Below, one piece after another: positions 46,868-58,852 of a stretch of DNA of 64,000 nt (position 1 is its first letter; each line of letters opens with the position of its first letter). Position numbers and translations under genes: made by a program. Below the pieces are notes generated by a model. The model saw nothing but the letters and a program-made list of their open reading frames with translations. It was not told where the DNA came from and searched no databases. The stretch lies in assembly GCA_932521035.1 (NCBI GenBank), contig OW051496.1:1860001-1924000 (forward strand). Reading direction: 5' to 3'. Source of the stretch: Oscheius dolichura (lineage: Eukaryota; Nematoda; Chromadorea; Rhabditida; Rhabditidae).

Positions 46868-47128
46868 AGTGCTTGAATTTTTAAAAATGGCCGAGAAATG
46901 AGGAAGCTGGAATTGTAAATATGGCGGCAAGAATCTCATTGGCCGGCTGAAAGAAAGTAGAGCCGAACTTTCTAGCTAAAACCTTGGATTTTCCATTAAA
47001 ATGTTTTCCAAGGTATTGAAATAGTTCTCATGGTCTTTGTGTTTCTGTGCTTTTGATTTTCTCCTATAATTTCAGCTGAGTTTCTTGTCCGAATAAAATG
47101 AGTCCAAATAATTTATTGGATGCTATGT
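46868..47128. repeat. Kelch 3'-flank repeat (matches 52023-52285)
   Basis: Almost identical 260-bp stretch; more distant copies at 729-1060 and 45793-46120. Confidence 0.88.
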
Positions 47129-47592
47129 TGCGTTTTTTCTCACGGAATGCTCTATGTGGCCCTTTCCCGCTGTACCAGCATGGACGGAGTGAGAGTGGAG
47201 ACAATGACATCCGATGGAAATAGAGCTATCAATATCGTGGAGCAAGCCGTCCTTTAAGTCCCTTTATCCCTCATCTCTAATTTATTGTTTTTGTAGTGTA
47301 CCCTCTGACCCCCGGAAAGGGGTATCCCCAGATCCCCAGTACAGGCTTCGGCCTGGAAGAGGTGACGGGGGCCCCCTCCGGGGGAAGGAGGGTGTTTTGT
47401 CAGGTACCATCATTTGTTTTAATGAATTGTTTTATTTCTCGACGCTATTCTCTGATCTTTTCTCTTGAAAATGAAATACTCGATCAAGGGGGGCCTCAAG
47501 GCGGGTGAGGCCCCGCGAAGCGGGGCCGAGGTCGACTTGTGTTTTTCAGAGACTTCTTATTTGGTGCAACGAGTCAAACAATTTATTGGGTG
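47129..47592. other. GC-rich spacer
   Basis: Contains short hairpins (GGCCCCGCGAAGCGGGGCC near 47509). Bases 47521-47592 match 36988-37050, the 3' flank of another kelch gene. No gene. Confidence 0.5.
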
Positions 47593-48803
47593 TTATGCTC
47601 TATGACAAAGACGGTCAGCAAAGTGTTGGGGAATAATGACAGCGGACATACAAACCCACGTATAAGGAAGATCTGGCCCATCTCGCCACCGTTCTCCATC
47701 GAATATTTCAACTCGACTCAAGTCTGACAATTTTCCTCCTTGCCATCCACCAATTGTATAGATTTCATTGTCAAGGACTGTTCCAGCGAATCTACGGGAA
47801 GGATATTTCATTGGTGGCAACGGTTTCCATTCAGCATTTGTTTGTTGAGGGTCTAGTTCCCAGACGGTGTTATATGTTTCTTTACCGGTTCCTCCGATTA
47901 AAATGAGCTTATTTTTATAAGAGACGAGAGAATGACCGCCAATATGTGTCGGCATATGGGGAAATTCAACCCAACAACCAACTTCCGGATTAAAACATTC
48001 ACTTGTTTTTATTACGGTCGTCTCAGCAATCCATCCTCCAGAAATAACTATTTTATCATTCCATAATGCTGTAGCAGCCCAAGCTCTAACAGTTTTCATT
48101 TCCCTAAAAGTTTCTGATAATTTTCAAGATTTCATTGAAGGCAGAGAAAGTGTTACCAAAAAGAAAGTACTGGTACGAAAGGATAGGACATTCCCCGGAA
48201 AATAAGAGGCAAAGAGTACTTACGGCATCCGTGTCCATTTATTCTCCTTCGGATCATATCGTTCCACAATTTTTAGTTCTTCATCCTTTTCATTCATTCC
48301 TCCAAATACCCAAATGTATCCATTCCATTCCAAACAGCTATTTGTAATATATCTCCGCCCCTCATTCATATCAGCCAGTCGTATCCATTTCATATTTTTG
48401 TCCAATTTATACAAAGCTTTAGAATTTCTGATACCACCGAATAGATAGAGTTTTCCGTTGAGATAGACTACTCCACTACCATCAGCCTCATAAAGTAGTT
48501 TCAATTTTAATTCTATCCATTCTGACCGGTCAGCGCTTAATACTGCCATAGCATCAAATGTTTCCCTATTTCTCCATCCTCCCGCGATCAATATCTCAAT
48601 CTGGGTTGTTCAGCCAACAGCAAAACTCACCGTTTTCCGTCCTTTTTCTCTTGAAACACTTCCTACTTTTTCCTCCAAAGTATTAAAAACATTTGCTACT
48701 TCGTTTCGATTAACTGAAAGAACTGCGAATTGGGAGTTAGTTGGTCAAGAATTAGTCAAAAAAGTGGAAACCTCAAAAAATAATACAGCATCAAACTAAC
48801 CAG

Positions 48804-48966
48804 TTAAAGGGAGCCTCCGGAAACAAAAAATCAGGTCAAAAATGTATTTGCGCCAAAGTTAGCGTCCCCTCCAAATGCATTTTGACAAAAATTGATTCAT
48901 TGACAGATTTATTTATTTTTCTTCTTTATACTAGTTTTCTCTTTCATTTTTTTGTTGTAAAAATAT
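48804..48966. mobile_element. piggyBac-like family 2 insertion in a coiled-coil linker exon
   Basis: Starts exactly at the TTAA that lies in linker exons of this family (GTCACG-TTAA-CTG). The element's other end abuts a coil-exon remnant at 48967, so a deletion followed insertion. Confidence 0.8.
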
Positions 48967-49009
48967 CTATTTGGAATAAGATTGGCTGAAAGAACCGCGA
49001 ATCCGCAAA

Positions 49010-49320
49010 AGTTTGGAACTGATCATCAACATGAGTCCAACCAAGCTGTTATTGTTATTTAGGCCATTCTGATGGCAATCACTTGTTCTCGACTTCGAAA
49101 ATAGACCATTTACCCTCTTTCAGATATCGCAAGCCATTTTGCAATATGGCGCGCGCCTCTTCACCACTCCCCCATGTTGAAAGCGTCATAACTCGCGTAA
49201 AACCACATGGAACCTTTATTTTTTTGACTTGTTCGTAATCAGCGTCAAAAACTGAGTCGAGTGTGCCTATTTCCAGCCCTTAACCGACAATTTTGCCTCC
49301 AACTTTTCCCTGTCGCGAAG
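49010..49320. repeat. Kelch-gene intron repeat, copy 3 of 3
   Basis: Collinear with 38240-38640 and 43440-43830. Confidence 0.85.
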
Positions 49321-50930
49321 CGAATTAGTTGGTCAAGAATTGGTCAAAAAATTGGACACCTCAAATTAATCCTAATACATCATCAAACTAACCAGTTAAC
49401 GTGACTGCCTCCATACTTTCTTGTAGCTCACTGACATTTACCTCCATACGCTGATATACGTATTAATTAAAGATCTAATTGTCTCACTCACTGTGTTCGA
49501 TCCCATTTGCTGTCCTGAGAGACGTTCTCCAAAAATATCAATAATTTCTTTTACTGTCAGCCTATCGGGTGGGTTTGCTTGCCAACATCTAAAGGAAACT
49601 TAGAGAAAGGTAAGGCGTTCTGATCCCTTCGTATTAATGTTGCCATGTCCTTGTCCATTTTATCTGTTTCTATTCTGGGACGAGCGCCCGCGAGAATTTT
49701 GTTCGCAAGAATATAATGTGCCACGTTTCCCAACTCGTTATATGGTATCCTACAATAAATGGTTAGCAAGAGTGGAATTCTTACTTTTTATGGAATATTT
49801 CCCAAACAGTTATTCCTAGCGAATAGACATCAGAAGATGTGCTGCATTTCCCCCGTATCACCTCGGGTGCCATATATCGGGTTGTTCCAGCTCTGAATAG
49901 AATTTGTGAGTATCCGGGAAAGATAGAAAAATGGGAGAGGGCATGGGGAAAGAAGAGAAGAAGAAAAGCGAACCTACCCTGCCGTTGTACTGCGATCAAC
50001 ATTCTTGGCTACTCCAAAGTCGACTAATTTTAGCTGAACAGCAGTCACCAAAATACTGAAACCCAACGGAGTTTTCAACCGTATTCCCCTACTTTTCTGG
50101 CTTGATATCCCGATGAATAATTCCATTTCTATGCAGAAATTGCAAACCACAGGCAATTTGCTCTATCCAAATACAAATTTCCCTCAAATTGTAGCTTTTC
50201 TCCTTGTTGTAAATGACTAAAACTTGGAATAATCTCCCCCAAAAAGTATCAAACCGTCATGAAGGCTTCCATCTTTCACGTATTCCATCACATAGCCCAA
50301 ATAGATTGTTTTATCAACTCCGTCGACAAGTATTCCGTATAATTGGATGATATTTGGGTGCCTATGCTGGAATTTTAGATATTTCTTTTGAATAAAAACT
50401 ATAAATGATCTCGGGAATAAGAGGGAGAGGAGGGTTTTTCTAAAATAGTAAAACGAGGGAATCGCAGTCCGCCTCGATTCCTAGTGAGAAGTCAAATGGC
50501 AATAAATGTCTTTGGGAAGTCCAGGTATAGGTGAGAAATACCTTATATAGAATTTCTATCTCCTTTTTGTACTTCTCGAGGGATTGTTCTTGTGACCCAA
50601 TAAACTGTTTTACCGCAATTTGTCTAAAGAAAAGCTTCTCCTCTTTCTAGAACTTACCCAAAATCCTCAAGTTTCCCTACAGAAACCATTCCCCCACCGC
50701 CACGTTTTATAAGTCTCAAACTTTCAACAGCTTCTACGGTATAAAACGGAATTTCTTCAATAACAATAAATTTTAACTGAATGAATATTACCGGGTAGCA
50801 TTGCTCGTCTGCTTGGTGGAGAAAGTCGATAGGAAAAGGCACTTTAATGGCCACGACGATTTGCTCTTCCATTTGATCTCACGCTGGACAGGAAGACATA
50901 AAGACGTTGACGCATATTTGCCCAGGGGGT

Positions 50931-51465
50931 CTATTTTATTGGCAGCTCTTCTCTTCCGCTCTTTCTTTTCCCAAAGGACTGTGAACAAGGAAACATGGAA
51001 TACCTCTTGAAGTGGTGACCCATTTCGTGCTGACAAAATTTGGCCTGCCCATAAAGGAGGGGGACAAAGTCCTGGCCTCCGTCAGCAGTCAACACTGCCA
51101 TACCGGCATATGCGGTGCGATTATCTCTCACTCCTCCCACAATCAAAATCTAAAGTCGGAAATGTTGGAATACAGCAAGAAACTCATTGGAGAGGAGCTC
51201 ATAAAAGGGTGAATCATATTTGTTTAACCTCTAGTTTCCCGTGTAAGTGAGGGGTTCTTTCTACTTATAGTTGACTGTGTATAGAAGAATTTATTACGTT
51301 TCATTGTTTATAAAAACATAGACGATCCGCAAAACTTTGAGGAACAATAACAGAGGACATACGACACCATTGAAATGGAAGAAACGGACCCCGTCGCCAG
51401 CGTTCTCCATCGAATATATCCACTCCACACAGATCGAGCGCGTACGATTCTCGTCCACCAATTGC
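50931..51465 (-). pseudogene. Duplicated kelch scraps (matches 38640-39165)
   Basis: Holds a first-blade fragment (up to 51149) and, upstream, the last blade of another gene (51301-51465, ending ADRLCFYKQ). The order is not that of one gene, so two remnants were copied together. Confidence 0.7.
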
Positions 51466-52022
51466 GTTTGGGGACGGCCACGCTGTGGCAAAAGTCAAAA
51501 CGGCAATTTCTCAAAAGGAAACGGACTTGAACGCCAAATGCCATTTGGAAAACGGCCGTTTCGGAGAATGGTCGAAATGGAAATATCCCATTCCGGCAAA
51601 ATGGCAAAATGTCTACATTACGTACGGCAACGCCAATATTGCTAAAAATGCATCTTCAACTGAGTTTTGCAATCTCTTTCCATTTTTGCTGTTCATATTG
51701 CTAACGACCAAAACGGCCAAAATCATTTTGACTCGTTTTCATTCATAGAAATGGCCAGGAGCTGGGTACAAAGGACTTATTGAAGGTGAGCCATGCTGAT
51801 AACCACGTTTCTGTTCTTCTGTCCTTTATCACGGCCGATAAGGAAGTACGACTTTTTGTTCCACTGATGCTTTTTACTTGGCAGGGCTTTACTCTGGCAA
51901 AGTTCTGCCAAATAAATTTTCCTAATCTGTGCAGTAATTTCTTGTTCTTTTGGCTAGACAACGGTCGGAGAAGGCTCGATTTGAATACCGCATTTATTTA
52001 CATTTATTTGCTCTCCAAGATA
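51466..52022. other. Spacer with a duplicated promoter-side segment
   Basis: 51749-51965 is nearly identical to 61338-61583, the 5' flank of the coiled-coil gene at 61.3 kb. 51466-51748 is unrecognised. Confidence 0.6.
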
Positions 52023-52285
52023 GTGCTTGAATTTTTAAAAATGGCCGAGAAATGAGGAAGCTGGAATTGTAAATATGGCGGCAAGAATCTCATTGACCGG
52101 CTGAAAGAAAGTAGAGCCGAACTTTCTAGCTAAAACCTTGGATTTTCCATTAAAATGTTTTCCAAGGTATTGAAATAGTTCTCATGGTCTTTGTGTTTCT
52201 GTGCTTTCGATTTTCTCCTATAATTTCAGCTGAGTTTCTTGTCCGAATAAAATGAGTCCAAATAATTTATTGGATGCTATGTTGC
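52023..52285. repeat. Kelch 3'-flank repeat (matches 46868-47128)
   Basis: See the copy at 46868; this one ends at the stop of the next kelch remnant. Confidence 0.88.
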
Positions 52286-52793
52286 GTAATGACAAAGACG
52301 ATCAGCCAAGTGTTGGGGAATAATGACAGCAGAGTGATACGACAATTTATCTGGTAGAGACGGGCCCAGTCGCCACCGTTTCCCATCGAATATTTCAACC
52401 CGTTTCAGGGATGCATTAGTTTCTTGCCATCCACCAATTGCATAGATTTCACTATCCAGAGCTATTCCGGTGAAGAAAGCCGACGGATATTTCATCGGCG
52501 GCAGCGGCTTCCATTTCGCGTCTTTTTGTTGTGGGTCCACTTCCCAGACTGTCTTGCATGCCTTCTCTTTATCCAGTCCTCCCATTAAAAGGAGATTTTT
52601 CCCATGACAGACGAGGGAGTGCCCGCCAAGACACATTGGCATATTAACGTTAAGCTGGTTCCACGTTTCGTTATTCGGATTAAAATATTCGATCCTCCTG
52701 GTAATTCTCTTGCCAGTGACACAGCCACCGGATACAATTGCTCGATGTCTCCAAAATGTTGACCCCGCCGCTGATCTGGCACTGTCCATAGCC
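52277..52793 (-). pseudogene. Orphan kelch 3' exon
   Basis: A complete, open 3' kelch exon with the normal acceptor at 52794 (TTTTAG|GGCTATGG). It encodes blades 4-6 (IVSGG, LLMGG, YAIGG) and ends ADRLCHYAT. No 5' kelch exon exists in the next 1.7 kb upstream, so it cannot form a propeller alone. Confidence 0.72.
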
Positions 52794-53870
52794 CTAAAAT
52801 TATTTCAAGTACAAGTATAACAGATCATATGAGAGACCCAATAGTGTAGTTCTCTTCCAAAGATAGGGTTACCGTAACGGGCCGCAAATTATTCCGCGCG
52901 GTACTTTTTGAACAAAAATGAGGGGGATTTTCGATTTTCTTCAATTTCTCTTCGCCGTTTGGACAAAAGATCTCAAAGGGACAAATTTACCCTATTTTTT
53001 GGAAAAGACAACGGAATACATGTGGCTCTGATGAACAAGGTGGGTCCAATGGAACCATTGGAATCAAATGGAGAGGTAAAGGTCCAAAAACTCGGAGAGC
53101 CCCTGTCTTTTTTATTCCCCGTAAAAATGAGCTTATTGCAGTCCGTTACACATCGTTCGAAAGTTCCTTGACTCGCGAATTCAGCGATTTACAGTAATAA
53201 GGAAGTACTCGAATTCCTTTTAGTTCACCGGTCTATAAAGCTAGGAAAACCCGCGAAAAAAGTGAAGAATGAATAATAGTCTTTTTCCAACGGATAAGGT
53301 AACCGTAATTTGCCTCCATTCTGGACCATTTTAGGATCGGAGAATAAAATCGCAAATTTGGCTGATTTTCAAGAAAAACCCGGATTACTGTATCCGTTTG
53401 AAAAAGACTACTATTTTCGAAAAGATTTTTTTATTTCTTCTACATCGCTTCTACTTCTATTCTACATTTTTATTTCTTCTACATTTTATTTCTTCTGAAT
53501 TCGCGAAACAAAGGGCTTTCGAATGATACGTGACCGACCGTTATACCCTCATTTTCACACGATCCTTTTTATCCTTTTTAAAGTAAACTTCAGATACTCA
53601 GGCCTTTCTCACCCCGACACGTCTCCTCTAAACAGTGTTTACTAAACACACCAGTCGCTAAGATGCAGAGGACCAATGAGACTTTTTATCTAACAAAATA
53701 ATTGAATTTTAGCCCACAACCTCCCACGCCTTCAAAAACAATTCCCTTTAATCATGGTAGGAAAAAAAATCCTTGCCTTCTTTCATATGTTCTCTTCGTT
53801 GTCAATCTTTTTTCCCCACTTACTTCGGTTGTTACACATAATTGGGAGTGTATAAACAATTTATTCAATG
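52794..53870. other. Spacer with one MITE
   Basis: 53277-53410 is a family C MITE (inverted TAGTCTTTTTCCAACGG-like ends), related to 35849-35993. A TTCTAC-rich run lies at 53438-53490. No gene recognised. Confidence 0.5.
53277..53410. mobile_element. Small MITE, family C copy 2
   Basis: Inverted AGTCTTTTTC termini and an interior shared with 35849-35993. Confidence 0.75.
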
Positions 53871-54996
53871 TTATGGTTTGTAAGCATAAAGACGGTCAGC
53901 AAAGTGTTGGGGAATAATCACAGCGGACATAGAACGCCAAATATAAGGAGGAACTGGCCCATCTCGCCACCGTTCTCCATCGAATATTTCAACTCGTCTA
54001 AAGGATGACAGATCTGCTCCTTGATATCCACCAATTGCATAGATTTCATTGTCAAGGACTATTCCAGCGAAATGATAGGAAGGATATTTCATTGGTGGCA
54101 ACGGTTTCCATTCAGCATTTGTTTGTACAGGATCCAGCTCCCAGACGGTGTTATATGCTCCATTACCAGCACCTCCGATTAAAATGAGCTTATTTCTATA
54201 AGAGACGAGAGAATGGCCGCCACTAATTGTCGGCATATCGGGAAATTTAACCCAACAACCAACTTCCGGATCAAAACATTCCATTGTTTTTATAATGTCC
54301 TTCTCAGCAATCCATCCACCAGAAATAATTATTTTATGATTCCATAATGCTGTCGCAGCCCAAGCTCTAACAGTTGCCATTTCTCTAAAACATTCTGGCA
54401 ATCTTCAACATTTTATTAAAGGCAGGGAAAGTGTTACCAAAAAGAAAGTACTGATACTAAAGGATAGGGCATTCCCCGGAAAATAAGAGGCAAACAATAC
54501 TTACGGCATTCGTGTCCATTTATTCTCCTTCGGATCATATCGTTCCACACTTTTTAAGTATTCATCCTTTTCATTCCGTCCTCCAAATACCCAAATGTAT
54601 CCATTCCATTCCAAACAGCTATTTGTAATCTCTCGTCGTCCCTCATTCATATCAGCCAGTCGTATCCATTCCATATTTTTATCCAATTTATACGTAGCTT
54701 TAGGATAATTGACACCACCGAATAGATAGATTTCTCCGTTGAGATAGACTGATCCACCATCAGCAGCTTTATATGGTAGCTTCAATTTCAACTCAATCCA
54801 TTTTGACCTGTGACCACTCAAAACCGCTATGCCAGCGTATTCTGCATTCTTCTTTATTCCTCCAATGATCAAAATCTAAAGTCCCTGATTTGTCAGTTGG
54901 GTAACTTACAGTATTTCTTAGCTGTTCACTTACTACTACTACTATATTCTCTATTCTCATCCAACTTGGTTTCTGTTCTGCTTTCTCGCTCTCAAT
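53871..54996 (-). CDS. Kelch propeller gene with disrupted coiled-coil part
   Basis: Kelch exons 54505..54875 and 53871..54384 join in the family phase and encode six intact blades (IIGG, YLFGG, WVFGG, IISGG, ILIGG, YAIGG). A preceding exon from 54910 to about 54996 ends QLRNT|gt in phase 0 and is coiled-coil-like. At about 54996 it runs into the dispersed repeat also seen at 13935, with the frame staying open through it. Coil fragments continue at 55140-55290 (SAAINEFRKQCIDMKNIL), and likely first exons lie at 56230-56632, but phases between them do not all close. The kelch part is sound; the amino end is uncertain. Confidence 0.62.
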
Positions 54997-55110
54997 CGCG
55001 TGGTTTGACTTTACATCGGGGTAGTGCCAGCTCCGGGAAGGTAACTTTGACGCGCACACCTTTTCAGTTGAGGTTTCGTGAAAATCTTTTTTGGCCATTA
55101 TTGTGTTTTG
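54996..55110. repeat. Dispersed repeat inside a coiled-coil exon
   Basis: Matches 13935-14040 closely; it splits the coil exon of the kelch gene. Confidence 0.75.
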
Positions 55111-55310
55111 TCTTTGAGTAACTGAAAATAAAACTGATATATCTGATATGTCCGTCAATAAATATACTTTTTGGAGAATTCTGAACCGCACTCAGCTGTA
55201 AGCCATTGATATCAGTACGAGTCTTTTCCAGTATGTTTTTCATGTCAATACACTGTTTTCGAAATTCGTTTATAGCCGCCGAAGCTGAAAGATGTGTTGA
55301 AATCGGCTCC

Positions 55311-56020
55311 ATTGTGTCAATGAAATGTTCCGCGTCATATATATGCTTGTAGCTTTGTCATTTCTCGTCCATTTCCTAAAATTTAAGCTGTATCTTGGAG
55401 AGCAGATCAAGGCGGTTCTAACTAACTAGATTTCAGCACAAGCACCCTTTCTAGAATTGCAACTATTCTTTTTCCGATGTTTTTTACTAATTTCTCTTCA
55501 TTTAAGATCTGTTCTAAGACTTACTGAGCTGAAAACCAGATAGATAGAACCGGCTTGACCTGCTCTCCAAGATACAGCTTGAATTTTAGAAAATGGACGA
55601 GAAATGAACAAGCTACAGATGCAAACGGAGCGCGGGAATTTTCATTGACCGGCGAAAGTACAATAGACCCACAAAATCTACCACCTTTTCCTATACCGTA
55701 AAACTTGTAATAGAACCCCTCTCTCCGTAAGCGCGCTCTGTAAAAATGCTCTATCTGCCTCGTGCAAAAGCAGTATTCTCTCCGTTTTTAGTGATTTTTT
55801 CTTGTATTATTATGATCTTTAGGCCCTAGATATTGCGTTACAGAAAGAAAAATAGAAGAAAAGCTAAAAATAACGGAGTAATCGACTCCCAAAGTCAGTT
55901 AGATAGAGCATTTTAACAGAGCGCGCTTACGGAGGGGTGGGGTTATAATAGAGGCTTTACGGTACCTAACATACACCTACATCCTGGCCAAAAAATCAGC
56001 CAATTTGGTCACTCCAAGGT
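55311..56020. other. Spacer with fold-back element
   Basis: 55694-55965 has inverted ends (TACCGTAAAACTTGTAATAG and GCGCGCTTACGGAG). 55355-55450 is a diverged family B repeat. Confidence 0.65.
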
Positions 56021-56181
56021 GTAAAACTTGTAATATAGTCCATTTCCAACGGATATTCCACGAATTCAAATTTGGCGGCGCGTCTCCGCTATGGGACCAT
56101 GTCCGAAAGCTTCCAGGTCCCATAGCGGAGAGGTTTTCCCGAGGAATATCCGTTGGAAATGGACTATATTACAAGTTTTAC
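56021..56181. mobile_element. Small MITE, family D copy 1
   Basis: Inverted GTAAAACTTGTAATATAGTC ends and CATTTCCAACGGATAT subterminal repeats. A sibling is nested in the element at 56919-58016. Confidence 0.85.
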
Positions 56182-56229
56182 AGTATATTGTTCCGGGTTA
56201 CATTACATCGCTGTAATTACAAAGTAAAC

Positions 56230-56632
56230 CTACTTCTTGTCGAGTTCTCTTCCATTTGTTGCCGCACATTGGCTATATCAATTCTATTCGTCTCCTTCAA
56301 GCTATTCAAATCAACTCGAATCTCTTCTTGTATATTATTCACATCAGTATACTGTTGTTTTAACTCATTTATAGCTGTCCAAACTGAAAAATCTCTATTT
56401 CTTATGTGCACTTTCTCACCGTCGTTAAATTTTGGACTGGATGATTCGACGGATCTTCCTGGGAAGTGAAATTTGAGCTGTTTCACAATTTCCTACCTTC
56501 TCTACCCAGATCAACTCTCCTCAATCTCTCCTCCAATTCTTCTTTTTCCCTTTTCAATCTATTTATTTCCATCTGTTGTTCTACTGCTATTGCCTGCGCC
56601 TCGTACATTTGCATAACTGGATCGTCACTCAT
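56230..56632 (-). CDS. Coiled-coil first exons of a kelch-family gene
   Basis: Exons 56497..56632 and a short one near 56420..56468, then 56230..56383. They encode MSDDPVMQMYEAQAIAVEQQ, a linker (GRSVESSSPKFND) and VWTAINELKQQYTDV, matching the amino end of the 1.1-kb gene exon for exon. The natural downstream partner is the kelch gene at 53.9-54.9 kb, but 1.2 kb of repeats lie between them and the exit phase (2) does not match the next coil exon. A CAG acceptor lies 8 nt before the ATG. Confidence 0.65.
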
Positions 56633-56918
56633 TTTGACAGCTGAAATAGATGGATTGGTGGGATCAATAGGCGGAAACTAATGCAGGGCGAAGTGAGAAA
56701 AGTGCTGGAAGACTTATTGATGCAGGATCCATTGATAAGCGTCGCCCCGTCTTTATTCTTATCAGCGGAAGAACTTCCAGCAGCGTCAGGCACTCATTTA
56801 CGACTTTTTCTTACCTACATTTTTCAATTTCTCGTCCGAATTGCCAAGAGCACGAGACTAAGGATCGAAGAGATCGTGCGGAGTACAATCTTGTTACTTA
56901 CACAGGATTTTTCCATGG

Positions 56919-58016
56919 TTAAAGGGAGCCTCCGGAAACAAAATTGCGCCCTACAGTGCTCCCTGTCGAGATGTTACGGGTGCGGCGGCGGCACATTACA
57001 CAGCCCTGAATTTTTAGTTTTTATCCATTTTTACTACTTTTTTCACATTTTTTCAAAGTTTTTTAGTGCTACATTTATTAGAAACATCACAATAAACATT
57101 ACAAACGCGAATAAGAGGTTTCTTGAACAAGCCGTTGAAAAAAAATTTGCGCAGAGCTCCGCCTCTATTTGGGTAAATTCAACATGGAAAAACGCTACAG
57201 AAGCCATAAAAAAGGCATATAATAACAAATACAATATCTAAACAAAAGGATAACCAATGAATACAAACTTACTTGGACTTTCGTCTAAAATTCCGTGGAG
57301 AGCTCTTGTTGCTCAATCCACTTGTTCTTCTTATTGTGCTTGCATCTAAAAATAATGTATTATCAATTAGAAACAATAGGAAACAAAATAGAAATGATAA
57401 AACAACAAGTGAAAGCAATACAGCAAACAATGAAAATGAAATAATGATGAAATTCGAAAGCGACTTGCAATATGCTAATTAGGCTCATTTTTCATCATTT
57501 TTCTTTCTGTAGCCGTTATAAAATATTGCTAACATGCTACTCTATGTGTTAGAAACAAGTAGAAGCAAAAACAATATCAGAATCAAAAGAAATACATCAA
57601 ACTCTATTTCAGATTCGTTTCTTGCGTTGTTATTTATTTTTCGGCATTTATATAGCATACCATATAGTCAGTGATACTGCAAAAGAAGCGCTATCGAATG
57701 TAGATAATTTAGCAACAAAAATAATACAGAGAAAATGAGTACAAACAAAGAAATAAATAAATGTGTCGATGAAACGATTTTTTCATAAAAAGGACGCTAA
57801 CGAAAAATGCTGCCCGCGAAAAAAGATATAGTCCGTTTCCAACGGATATGTCGAGTTCAAATTTCGCGGCGCATCTCCGTTGCGAGACCAAGTCGGAAGA
57901 AGGTTGGTCTCACAGCGGAGACGCGACAGACCTTTAAATCTCGTGACATATCCGTTGGAAATAGACTATAATCGACAAGATCGACGAAATTTTTTGTTTC
58001 CGGAGGCTCCCTTTAA
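56919..58016. mobile_element. piggyBac-like non-autonomous element, family 2, intact (1.1 kb)
   Basis: TTAA on both sides and inverted termini AGGGAGCCTCCGGAAACAAA. It carries no transposase. It contains a nested family D MITE (57827-57970). Partial copies lie at 19014, 38063 and 48804. Confidence 0.9.
57827..57970. mobile_element. Small MITE, family D copy 2 (nested)
   Basis: Inverted TATAGTC-GTTTCCAACGG ends; about 75% like 56021-56181; lies inside the larger TTAA element. Confidence 0.82.
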
Positions 58017-58191
58017 AGGACTGCCCCATCTATTTGTTCTTGTTCAGCTATATTGAGCAATATTGCAGTAGGCCCGGACTAGCGGGCGAAAAATTTAAAG
58101 AGCCACGAAGGTTTACGAATAGAAGTCGGCTCTACTGTACTTGAGGCGTCCAAAGGAATTCTTTGCGTATTTTACACGTCTGCCGTTTCAG

Positions 58192-58845
58192 CTACGTTGC
58201 GCTCAGCAGAGCAAGGAATCTCCGTGGAGTACACATAATTAATCTCCACCCAGACTCTCTCGAAGCCAGCCTTTATGCTGTGAATGAATATAATAGATTA
58301 CGAAAAACGGTGGATATGCCCCCTTTTGAAGAAGCAAACAAGAAATCGGATATTGCTAAAAGTTTCCCAAAACAGAACAAAAGATGGATGGATCATTTCT
58401 TGAGAAATCAGATGATTACAGTAAGTATTAGGCTTTTGTTACACATAAGAGCTTCCCCAGAGTACGAAATCTGTATCAAAATGTCCTAAAGGTGGTAAGA
58501 AAAATAAGAAACCGAGGGCAGCGGGTAACAAAAGAGGGAAAAAGGTAGCTGGCCGGAATAAACCTGCAATTGAAGACTCTGTGGCTGATGTAGGTGTACT
58601 GTATTGTGTTTTTAATGAATGTTTTCTAGTTTGGAAAAGTGAAGACCAGAAGAAAGAGGAGTCATATTGAGACAATTCAAACTAACGATGTAAGTTGTGA
58701 TGCCTAGTCTTCTAAGGAAAATTATAGGATTTTGTTCAAGAGCCACGCCGCCCACGCAGTCTTGTTATCGATCAACCTGCAACTGATGTCGTTCCGGGAC
58801 GTCAGAAATTGTCTCCTCTTGTGAACACCGGGACCGACTGCTACT
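58192..58845 (+). pseudogene. PIF1-type helicase carboxy-terminal fragment
   Basis: Exons 58192..58420, 58461..58589, 58630..58689 and from about 58749 join in phase. The first encodes YVALSRARNLRGVHI, helicase motif VI of the PIF1/RRM3 superfamily 1B, followed by a charged region and a basic tail (KCPKGGKKNKKPRAAGNKRG). Motifs I-V are absent upstream, where a TTAA element ends at 58016. The 3' end runs into a dispersed repeat at about 58850. Either a broken host pif1-like gene or a scrap of a Helitron, whose helicases share this motif. Confidence 0.65.
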
Positions 58846-58852
58846 TAATCGA

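Larger units (their letters stand above)
47593..50801 (-). pseudogene. Kinase-coil-kelch gene with a frameshift
   Basis: Exons parallel the 45-kb gene: 50792..50801, 50658..50754, 50542..50623, 50255..50366, 50093..50216, 49978..50055, 49785..49892, 49492..49749 (kinase); 49393..49450 and 48631..48713 (one coiled-coil cassette); 48224..48594 and 47593..48103 (kelch). The kinase keeps IAVKQF, HRDIKPEN, VDFG and MAPE. Exon 8 is 258 nt instead of 256, because two extra bases near 49592 shift the frame just before the conserved RCWQ. Translation then ends after PLDVGKQTHPIG, removing the kelch part. The last two coding exons remain open. Unless the indel is a sequence error, only a truncated kinase is made. 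Confidence 0.75.

Noticed and set aside
56681-57241. 186-codon frame overlapping the TTAA element
   Set aside because: It crosses the element terminus at 56919 and has no transposase motifs, so it is not a coding gene of the element.
58192-58845. Intact Helitron
   Set aside because: Only helicase motif VI is seen; no Rep domain, earlier helicase motifs or CTRR hairpin end could be found.
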